From Verrucomicrobiota bacterium (lineage in GTDB: Bacteria; Verrucomicrobiota; Verrucomicrobiia; Limisphaerales; AV2): a stretch of DNA of 5,121 nt. Positions 1 through 5,121 of this stretch are shown one piece after another. Below the pieces are notes generated by a model that saw only the letters and a list, made by a program, of their open reading frames with translations, made no database searches and was not told where the DNA came from. A program made the translations under genes and the position numbers. Positions within the stretch are counted from its first letter, which is position 1. Every line of letters starts with the position of its first letter. The stretch lies in the NCBI GenBank assembly GCA_003219675.1, contig QHPW01000077.1, positions 399-5,519 on the forward strand. Reading direction: 5' to 3'.

Positions 1-362
1 GGGGGCGAAAGTCGTTTGCCTAACTCGTGAAGGGGAGCCTGGTAACGCCGTTGGTTGACAAAGTTGTTACCGCGCAGAAACACGTAAAGTTCCAGATCAT
101 TATAAGGTCGATCGCCCGCCTCTGTTTTCAACACTCCGCCTTCGCCACGGCCGTAGCCCCCGCCAACGAGGAGGCCTTCGAGTTTCCGTTCGGGAATCAG
201 GCGACGGACTCGGGCCAGGACCTGTTGACACGTTCGTTCCAGATGGGCTTCCAGCTCGTCGCTTCCCTCCAGGGTGAAATGCTTCGTCTCGCCCGGACGC
301 GACAATGGATGTGGCACGCCTGTTGTCTCGACGGAACGAGCGCTGTCGCCCACCGCGATCAT
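1..362 (-). CDS. Nucleotidyltransferase-fold protein, N-terminal 120 residues (runs off left edge)
   Basis: The frame starts with ATG at 362-360 and stays open for 120 codons to the window edge, so the C-terminus is missing. Residues 64-76 read LLVGGGYGRGEGG and residues 88-95 read NDLELYVF. A Gly-rich turn followed by a D-x-E pair on a hydrophobic strand (D89, E91) is the layout of the Pol-beta-type nucleotidyltransferase superfamily, where the acidic residues bind the metal. Residues 31-60 look helical and charged. There is no signal peptide, so a cytoplasmic location is expected. The start is supported by an ATGA overlap with the stop of the upstream glycosyltransferase gene, which implies translational coupling; an AGG about 9 bases upstream is only a weak ribosome binding site. 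The substrate is unknown, and modification of a sugar, lipid or protein in a surface-polysaccharide locus is a guess. The family assignment is motif-based and should be read as moderate. That the frame is a real gene is more secure. Confidence 0.72.
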   Translation of the reverse strand, partial: MIAVGDSARSVETTGVPHPLSRPGETKHFTLEGSDELEAHLERTCQQVLARVRRLIPERKLEGLLVGGGYGRGEGGVLKTEAGDRPYNDLELYVFLRGNNFVNQRRYQAPLHELGKRLSP

Positions 363-1300
363 TTCGGCACCTGCGAAAGGCTGATCGAACCTGGTTGGGC
401 CCAGGTCGGCGGATTTATCGTGGCACTGGAGAGGTTCAAGCGGTAAGCAGCCCAACCCTGCTTGAATCCAGCCAGCCTGGCGCGGCGTTGCTGCCAGCGA
501 ATTTTCGCTGCTTCAGGCAATTCCTTGAACCGCCGGTTGCGAAGGCAAAAACGCAAATCGCGCCTAAGGTCATTCAACCATCCGAACAGCACCGTCTCAA
601 AGAAATTGAGCCCGCTCGGGCTGCCGGACCAGACCGCTGCCAGCGCCCGACCTTCGCCGAAACTCCGTCTGTAAGCCTGCGCCGGGGTGTAGTTGTGTGA
701 GTGCATGACTACCGAATCGGGGACATAAGCGACGCGATATCCCTGTGCCCGGCACCAGCGCGTGTATTCATCGTCCTCGGAGTATTGCATCTTCTCCAGG
801 AAACCCCGTTTCGCCCAAATGTCCTTGCGCAGCCCGCTGCTGACCATGCTGAAGAAATGGCCCCACCTGGCCGACTCGCGGCGCGGTCCGAAGCATCGTT
901 CGTAATCGCAGGCAAACACGGCCCGGCAATCGGGACGCGGAATTTGCCGTCCGAACACGGCAGCGGTCCGCGGGTCGAACAAAGCCGTGACCAGCGGCCG
1001 CAGCCAATTCGCCCCGACCGGCGTGGCGTCGGCATTGAGAAACACCCCGAAGCCGGCGCGGGCCAATTGCATACCTTGGTTCATCACGCGGCTGGGATTG
1101 TATTCGTGCGGCGCGATTTGAATGAAGCAGCGCGGCTCGGCCTGTTGAATCAGCTCGACAGAACCATCCGTCGAGCCGGAGTCGATGACGATGAGTTCCC
1201 AGTTCTTGTATTCCTGCGCCCGAAGCACGGGCAGGGTTTCGCGCAGCGCCCATCCTTCATTGAAGGACCGCATGATGATGCTGACGAGAGGTTCGCTCAT
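359..1300 (-). CDS. GT2-family glycosyltransferase, rhamnosyltransferase-like
   Basis: A 313-residue protein of the GT-A fold that would transfer a sugar from a nucleotide-sugar donor to a growing glycan on the cytoplasmic face of the membrane. Visible motifs are SIIMRSFNEG (7-16) at the first beta strand, VIDSGSTDGS (38-47) for nucleotide binding, FLNADATP (87-94) in the DxD/metal position, SSGLRKDIW (154-162) in the acceptor region, SEDDEY (174-179) carrying the likely catalytic acid, and VVMHSHNYT (197-205). This last combination is typical of O-antigen rhamnosyltransferase-like GT2 enzymes. The C-terminal third is basic and amphipathic with no membrane span, fitting peripheral membrane association. 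The start at ATG 1300-1298 is preferred over a TTG 45 bases further upstream because family members begin a few residues before the first strand; no clear Shine-Dalgarno is seen. The stop overlaps the next gene's start by 4 bases. The donor sugar and acceptor cannot be read from the sequence. Confidence 0.92.
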   Translation of the reverse strand: MSEPLVSIIMRSFNEGWALRETLPVLRAQEYKNWELIVIDSGSTDGSVELIQQAEPRCFIQIAPHEYNPSRVMNQGMQLARAGFGVFLNADATPVGANWLRPLVTALFDPRTAAVFGRQIPRPDCRAVFACDYERCFGPRRESARWGHFFSMVSSGLRKDIWAKRGFLEKMQYSEDDEYTRWCRAQGYRVAYVPDSVVMHSHNYTPAQAYRRSFGEGRALAAVWSGSPSGLNFFETVLFGWLNDLRRDLRFCLRNRRFKELPEAAKIRWQQRRARLAGFKQGWAAYRLNLSSATINPPTWAQPGSISLSQVPK

Positions 1301-1458
1301 AAACAAACGCCTATAAACAACACCTGCGCTTGCTTTGGTCGCCAACCTAAACGGAGAATCCGATTAAAAACATAGGGTGTTTCCCCCGCTGATTTCAGGT
1401 CTTTACCTGACTTCACAAGGGCCTTAGTGTCGAGAGAGCATCGTGTGCGCAAGAAAGG
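1301..1458. promoter_or_regulatory. Divergent intergenic region between glycosyltransferase and dehydrogenase genes
   Basis: These 158 bp separate the two divergently read genes and must hold or border the promoters of both, unless the promoters are internal to the genes. The centre (1360-1385) is AT-richer than the surrounding DNA. I found no pair of sigma-70-like -35/-10 boxes with good spacing on either strand. The plus-strand gene has only AAGAAAGG directly abutting its ATG, too close for a normal Shine-Dalgarno helix. The one clear structure is the palindrome at 1395-1410. Confidence 0.5.
1395..1410. repeat. Perfect 6-bp inverted repeat, possible operator
   Basis: TCAGGT and ACCTGA are exact reverse complements separated by CTTT, giving a 16-bp dyad 48 bases upstream of the dehydrogenase start and 94 bases upstream of the glycosyltransferase start. 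The size and position suit a dimeric repressor or activator site. The alternative is a short RNA hairpin in a 5' leader, or chance. No regulator gene is visible in the window. Confidence 0.35.
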
Positions 1459-4400
1459 ATGTCGCGGGATAATTGTTATCCTAGGCTTTGTCTAAAGGAC
1501 GAGGCAGTCGGCAGATCCGGGTCGCACCGGGTCGGGTTCGCCACTAAAGCAACGTTGCTCCTCCTGCTTGGTTTGCTGGGCCTTGCCGATTCGAACTCCG
1601 GCCGCGTGTCCGCCGCCACGCTGCCGGCCGGTTTCAGTGAAACGATCATCAACGGCCCGGCCGGCGCCAACTGGAATGAATGTGTCGGAATCACGTTCGA
1701 GGACAACGGCCGGATGTACGTTTGGGAGCGAGCCGGCAAAGTCTGGATCAAGGAGTATGGCGCGAGCAACTGGTCGCTGCTGCTTGACATCGGCGAGGAA
1801 GTCGGCGGTTGGCGCGACTTCGGTCTGCTGGGTTTCGCGCTCGACCCCAATTTCCGGGTCAACGGCTACGTCTACCTGATGTACGTGGTGGACCGACACT
1901 ATTTAATGAACTACGGAACGCCGAACTACAACCCCGCGTCGAATGAATACTTCGCCGCCACGATCGGGAGAATTACCAGATACACCGCCCGCGCTTCGGC
2001 CGGGTTCAAGTCGGTGGACTACACCAGTCGCCTTGTCTTGTTGGGTGAGACGAAAAACACGGGTTTCCCCATACTGTATCAATCGCACGGCGTGGGATCG
2101 TTGGTGTTTGGAACCGACGGCACGTTGTTGGCTCCGGAAACTTACTATGCGCAGGCACTGTCCGACGGCATCCTCAAGCCGAAGGAAAACGTGGGAGCTT
2201 ACCGCGCCCAACTGGTTGACTCGTTGAGTGGCAAGGTCGTTCGAATCGACCCGGCGACCGGCGATGGCATTGCGAGCAATCCATTTTATGATCCGGCCAA
2301 TCCGCGCGCTGCCAGGTCGCGAGTCTGGGCGCTGGGATTGCGCAACCCGTACCGCATGACGTTGAGACCGGAATCCGGCAGCCACCTCCGATCCGACGGC
2401 AATCCCGGCGTCCTTTACATCGGCGACGTGGGCTACGACGCGTGGGAGGAATTGAATGTTTGCACCAGTCCGGGCCAGAATTTCGGCTGGCCGGCGTTTG
2501 AAGGCATCGATCCCAAATCGGGCTACTTCAACGCGAACGTGGAGAATCTTGACGCTCCCAACCCACTGTATCCCGGGTCTGGCTGCTCCCGGTATTTCTA
2601 CTTCCATGACCTGATCAAACAGAATACGTCGGTTACAGCCAATAAACCGCCGTTCAACAATCCGTGCAACTCGACGCAGAAGATTCCGAGCGGCATTCCC
2701 CAGTTTCTCCACACGCCGCCGGCCACGGACTGGAAACACGGCACCACACTCGCTCGCACCTGGATTTACAACGGGAGCGGCGTCGCCACCGCCATCAACG
2801 TCGGCGCTGCCGGCTCGCCGGTGTCCGGCAGCATGTTTCCCGGGAACTGCTCCATCGGCGGCGCGTGGTACACCGGCAGCGATTTTCCCGGGCAATACAA
2901 GAACACCTATTTTCACGCCGAACTGGGAGCGAATTGGATCCGGGATTTTGTGTTCGACGCGAACGACAAGCCCGTGTCGGTGACGGAATTCCTGACCGGC
3001 GGGGGCGAGATCGTCGATGTGGCGACTCATCCAATCGATGGAGGTCTCTATTACATTTCCTGGCCCGCGACCATGCGGAGGATTTCCTACTCATCGAGTG
3101 GCAATCTGCCTCCGACCGCGACGGCGTCGGCTGACAGGAACTACGGGCCGGGGCCGTTGACCGTTCAGTTCACCGGCAGCAATTCAACTGATCCGGAAGG
3201 TTTGCCGCTGGTGTATCATTGGGATTTTGGGGACGGCACACCCGGCAGCGCCGGGGCGAATCCTTCGCACACGTTCAACGCGCCGGCCGGTGTTCCGACC
3301 CCCTACACGGTGACACTCACGGTCACCGACAACGCGGGGCAGACGTCAACCGCGACCCTCATCATTTCGTTGAACAACACCCCGCCAAGAGTGACGATCA
3401 CCAGCCCGGTCGATGGGAGCAAATATCCGATGTCCGGCGACACGGGATACAATCTGAGGGCAACGGTCACGGACGCGGAATCCTCAGACGGCCAACTCGG
3501 ATACGAATGGCAGACGATCCTGCACCACAACAACCACGAGCACCAGGAGCCGGTTGACATCCATCACGAGACAACGACGGTGATTTCACCGGTTGGCTGC
3601 GACGGGAACACTTACTATTACCGGATTGTGTTGAAGGTGACGGATCCGGCCCGACTCTCGGCGACAAACGAGGTCCGGCTGTACCCCGACTGCCAGAGCA
3701 ATGCCCCCCCTGCAATCACAGTCTGGGTTGAAGATGCGGCGCCGGCGGGAGCCTGGACCGGCGCGGAAGGAGGCGACGGCTGGAATTGGGTCAGCGGCAA
3801 CCCGACGCCCTTCTCCGGAGTGCGCGCTCATCAATCGACTCTGGCAGCAGGAATTCACTATCATTATTTCTCCGAAGCCTCGGCCGCCTTGCCGGTCAAT
3901 GCCGGGGACGCGCTGATTACCTATGTCTTGCTGGACTCCGCCAATCTACCCCGGGAACTGATGCTGCAGTGGTTCGACGGCGCGTCCTGGTCGCATGCGG
4001 CCTACTGGGGCGAGTTGCCTGCGGCTGGGCAATGGATGCGGCTGGAGGTGCCGGCCAACCTGGTGGGTCTGGAAGGTCACACGCTTTCGGGAATGAATTT
4101 TGTCATACATGGTGGCCGGGCGACCTGGGATTATTCCGGCAAATCAAACGCGTCCAGCCCGCCACTTCCAGACACCACACAGCCCAGCGTCACCATCACT
4201 GCGCCGGCGAACAATGCGACGGTTTCCGGTTCATCGGTCATGGTGTCGGCCGATGCCGCTGACGACGTGGGCGTCGTCGGGGTCCAATTCAAGCTCGATG
4301 GCGCAAACTTCGGGGCCGAAGATACCACAGGACCCTACACGATCACGTGGAACACGAGCTCGACGAGCAACGGCTCACACACCCTCACCGCACTCGCCCG

Positions 4401-4953
4401 CGATGCCGCCGGAAATCAAGGCGTGTCGGTTCCTGTGAGTGTCGTTGTGAGCAACACGGGATCCGGCACGGTGGTTTGGGTGGATGATGCGGTGCCGGCG
4501 GGAGCCTGGACCGGAGCAGACGGAGGGGACCGATGGCAATGGGTCAGCAGCAATCCGGCGCCCTACTCCGGCGCGCGGGCTCATCAATCGACTCTTGGAG
4601 CCGGAATTCACTATCATTACTTTGCCGAAGCATCAGCCACATTGTCAGTCAATGCCGGGGAGATGCTGGTCACCTACGTCTTGCTGGACCCCGCCAATGT
4701 TCCCAGGGAACTGATGCTGCAGTGGTTCGACGGCGCGTCCTGGTCGCATGCGGCCTACTGGGGCGAGAATCTGATCCCGTGGGGCACCGATGGCACGGCC
4801 AGCCAACGGCCCATGGGCGCGTTGCCTGCGGCTGGGCAATGGATGCGGCTGGAGGTGCCGGCCAACCTGGTGGGCCTGGAAGGTCACACGCTTTCGGGAA
4901 TGAATTTCGTCTTACATAACGGTCGGGCGACATGGGATTATTCCGGTAAATGA
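1459..4953 (+). CDS. Secreted PQQ-type glucose/sorbosone dehydrogenase with PKD, Ig-like and duplicated Trp-rich modules
   Basis: A 1164-residue exported protein. Residues 1-52 form a signal peptide with a long N-region, a Leu-rich core (32-42) and a likely cut near VSAA (50-53). Residues 55-548 match the beta-propeller of soluble PQQ sugar dehydrogenases: LLGFALDPNF, SHGVGSLVFG with candidate base H210, a RIDPATGDG strand, ALGLRNPYRM with R295/N296, GDVGYDAWEELN (D323) and NFGWPAFEG (from N341). The family oxidises sugars outside the cytoplasm using PQQ and calcium. Residues 550-640 are a PKD domain (WDFGDG 588-593). Residues 641-753 are a beta-rich segment with six His in 689-703. Next come the Trp-rich module copy 1 (755-895), an Ig-like domain (908-999) and copy 2 (1006-1164). 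The substrate is unknown; the tail suggests surface or polysaccharide binding. Oddities are an apparently missing loop after L224, an 18-residue gap in copy 1, and a stop that appears premature. ATG 1459 is the only plausible start before the signal peptide. Catalytic activity is not assured. Confidence 0.9.
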   Translation: MSRDNCYPRLCLKDEAVGRSGSHRVGFATKATLLLLLGLLGLADSNSGRVSAATLPAGFSETIINGPAGANWNECVGITFEDNGRMYVWERAGKVWIKEYGASNWSLLLDIGEEVGGWRDFGLLGFALDPNFRVNGYVYLMYVVDRHYLMNYGTPNYNPASNEYFAATIGRITRYTARASAGFKSVDYTSRLVLLGETKNTGFPILYQSHGVGSLVFGTDGTLLAPETYYAQALSDGILKPKENVGAYRAQLVDSLSGKVVRIDPATGDGIASNPFYDPANPRAARSRVWALGLRNPYRMTLRPESGSHLRSDGNPGVLYIGDVGYDAWEELNVCTSPGQNFGWPAFEGIDPKSGYFNANVENLDAPNPLYPGSGCSRYFYFHDLIKQNTSVTANKPPFNNPCNSTQKIPSGIPQFLHTPPATDWKHGTTLARTWIYNGSGVATAINVGAAGSPVSGSMFPGNCSIGGAWYTGSDFPGQYKNTYFHAELGANWIRDFVFDANDKPVSVTEFLTGGGEIVDVATHPIDGGLYYISWPATMRRISYSSSGNLPPTATASADRNYGPGPLTVQFTGSNSTDPEGLPLVYHWDFGDGTPGSAGANPSHTFNAPAGVPTPYTVTLTVTDNAGQTSTATLIISLNNTPPRVTITSPVDGSKYPMSGDTGYNLRATVTDAESSDGQLGYEWQTILHHNNHEHQEPVDIHHETTTVISPVGCDGNTYYYRIVLKVTDPARLSATNEVRLYPDCQSNAPPAITVWVEDAAPAGAWTGAEGGDGWNWVSGNPTPFSGVRAHQSTLAAGIHYHYFSEASAALPVNAGDALITYVLLDSANLPRELMLQWFDGASWSHAAYWGELPAAGQWMRLEVPANLVGLEGHTLSGMNFVIHGGRATWDYSGKSNASSPPLPDTTQPSVTITAPANNATVSGSSVMVSADAADDVGVVGVQFKLDGANFGAEDTTGPYTITWNTSSTSNGSHTLTALARDAAGNQGVSVPVSVVVSNTGSGTVVWVDDAVPAGAWTGADGGDRWQWVSSNPAPYSGARAHQSTLGAGIHYHYFAEASATLSVNAGEMLVTYVLLDPANVPRELMLQWFDGASWSHAAYWGENLIPWGTDGTASQRPMGALPAAGQWMRLEVPANLVGLEGHTLSGMNFVLHNGRATWDYSGK
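3721..4143 (+). repeat. Trp-rich module, copy 1 (short form)
   Basis: This encodes residues 755-895 of the dehydrogenase-type protein. Landmarks shared with copy 2 are VWVxDAxPAGAWTG, GIHYHYF, ELMLQWFDGASWSHAAYWGE, LEGHTLSGMNF and RATWDYSGK. I cannot name the family; comparable Trp-rich stretches occur, from memory, in large secreted proteins of Verrucomicrobiota and Planctomycetota. It lacks 18 residues present in copy 2, between Glu of AYWGE and LPAAGQW. The 3' part (3953-4100) is nearly identical in DNA to copy 2, while the 5' part is about 82% identical. Confidence 0.9.
4474..4950 (+). repeat. Trp-rich module, copy 2 (long form)
   Basis: This encodes residues 1006-1164 and is a direct repeat of 3721-4143 with its start offset by 753 bp. 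It contains 54 extra bases (4768-4821), encoding an 18-residue segment that begins just after AYWGE and includes WGTDGTASQRPMG. The long form is probably ancestral, because its extra segment sits between imperfect GGGCG-type direct repeats that would explain loss from copy 1. The homology to copy 1 does not end at the module: it continues across the stop codon into downstream DNA. Confidence 0.9.
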
Positions 4954-5118
4954 TCCGCTTCCAGGCCGTTGCCACCGGACACAAGAGCAACCACCCTAAC
5001 CATCACCGGCACGGGGCAGGAACACAGCTGGTGCCGCCTCGGCGGAGAGCCTGTTTTTTCCTGTCGCCCAATCCCAAGCGCCGAAGCCTCGTGCGACATG
5101 GTGGGGTGTTCAACCTAG
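4954..5118 (+). pseudogene. Probable remnant of the dehydrogenase protein's lost C-terminus
   Basis: After the TGA at 4951-4953 the same frame stays open for 54 codons to a TAG at 5116-5118. Its first 18 codons align without gaps to the linker after copy 1. Translated, SASRPLPPDTRATTLTIT here corresponds to NASSPPLPDTTQPSVTIT there (9 of 18 identical), and the TGA replaces a TCA serine codon. By hand count, 4951-5007 matches 4144-4200 at 36 of 57 bases. This part therefore looks like former coding sequence for a Pro-rich linker leading into a further beta-sandwich domain. After about 5010 the frame no longer resembles anything I recognise. There is no start codon with a ribosome binding site, so it is not an independent gene. 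A sequencing or assembly error at the TGA, or occasional readthrough, are the alternatives. Confidence 0.5.
5025..5059 (+). terminator. Possible rho-independent terminator
   Basis: CCGCC (5034-5038) pairs with GGCGG (5041-5045), and the flanking CAGCT (5025-5029) can pair with AGCCTG (5048-5053) with one bulged C. A run of six T follows directly (5054-5059). The upper loop is only two bases unless the top pair opens, and the stem has an internal loop, so it is a weak candidate. It lies 72 bases after the stop of the large gene, inside what looks like decayed coding sequence, so it may be coincidental. Confidence 0.3.
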
Positions 5119-5121
5119 GGG

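Noticed and set aside
27..446. 139-codon plus-strand open frame at the left edge
   Set aside because: The opposite strand encodes the edge-truncated nucleotidyltransferase-like protein, supported by the ATGA overlap and its motifs.
1301..1345. Extended glycosyltransferase start (TTG at 1345)
   Set aside because: It would add 15 residues lacking family similarity before the MSEPLVSIIM start, and it uses a rarer start codon without a ribosome binding site.
701..1375. 224-codon plus-strand open frame opposite the glycosyltransferase
   Set aside because: The minus-strand frame carries the full GT2 motif set, while this one has no recognisable domain and is compositionally a shadow.
1368..1382. 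AAACA-TAGGG-TGTTT inverted repeat in the intergenic region
   Set aside because: A five-base, AT-rich arm is too short to separate from chance.
2101..2190. Frameshift as the explanation for the altered dehydrogenase loop
   Set aside because: Sequence on both sides stays in the same frame with clear family motifs, so an in-frame shortening fits better than a frameshift.
1903..3030. 375-codon open frame on the minus strand opposite the dehydrogenase
   Set aside because: It is antisense to a well-supported propeller domain and shows only low-complexity Arg/Ala/Val/Gly-rich sequence with no motif. Long antisense frames are expected in GC-rich DNA.
1..5121. CRISPR array, tRNA, rRNA, insertion sequence or phage attachment site
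   Set aside because: I saw no regularly spaced short repeats, no tRNA- or rRNA-like conserved stretches, no transposase frame and no terminal inverted repeats. The only repeats are the coding module copies.

Overview
The window looks like a piece of a GC-rich Gram-negative chromosome. It is most consistent with the Verrucomicrobiota (Pedosphaera/Limisphaera-like) or a neighbouring phylum. This is inferred from protein style only: a huge secreted PQQ-type sugar dehydrogenase carrying PKD and Ig-like modules, a GT2 glycosyltransferase of the kind found in surface polysaccharide loci, and weak or absent Shine-Dalgarno sequences. No taxonomic marker is present.

Left part (1-1300, minus strand): two genes in one transcriptional direction. 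The upstream one (1300-359) is a GT2 glycosyltransferase with a rhamnosyltransferase-like motif set. Its stop overlaps the start of the next gene in an ATGA junction (359-362). That second gene runs off the left edge of the window and shows a nucleotidyltransferase-fold signature (GGGYGRGEGG ... NDLELYV). The pair is probably translationally coupled and belongs to a polysaccharide or cell-surface locus.

Middle (1301-1458): a 158-bp divergent intergenic region. It contains one perfect palindrome, TCAGGT-N4-ACCTGA, but no convincing sigma-70 promoter.

Right part (1459-4953, plus strand): one 1164-residue secreted multidomain protein. In order it has a signal peptide, a glucose/sorbosone dehydrogenase-type beta-propeller, a PKD domain, a His-rich beta-sandwich-like segment, copy 1 of a Trp-rich module, an Ig-like domain and copy 2 of the Trp-rich module. 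The gene carries several marks of recent rearrangement. The two module copies are about 82% identical over their first 234 bp and then almost identical for about 146 bp, which suggests gene conversion. Copy 1 lacks 54 bp that copy 2 has. The TGA stop of the gene lies inside sequence that still aligns with the linker following copy 1, so the protein seems to have been shortened by a nonsense change. The propeller also appears to lack a short loop expected after its catalytic-His strand.

The last 168 bp (4954-5121) hold no independent gene. They look like the relic of the lost C-terminus, and a hairpin followed by T6 sits within it.

The dehydrogenase points away from the polysaccharide pair. 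Nothing in the sequence links the two functionally beyond the shared intergenic region.
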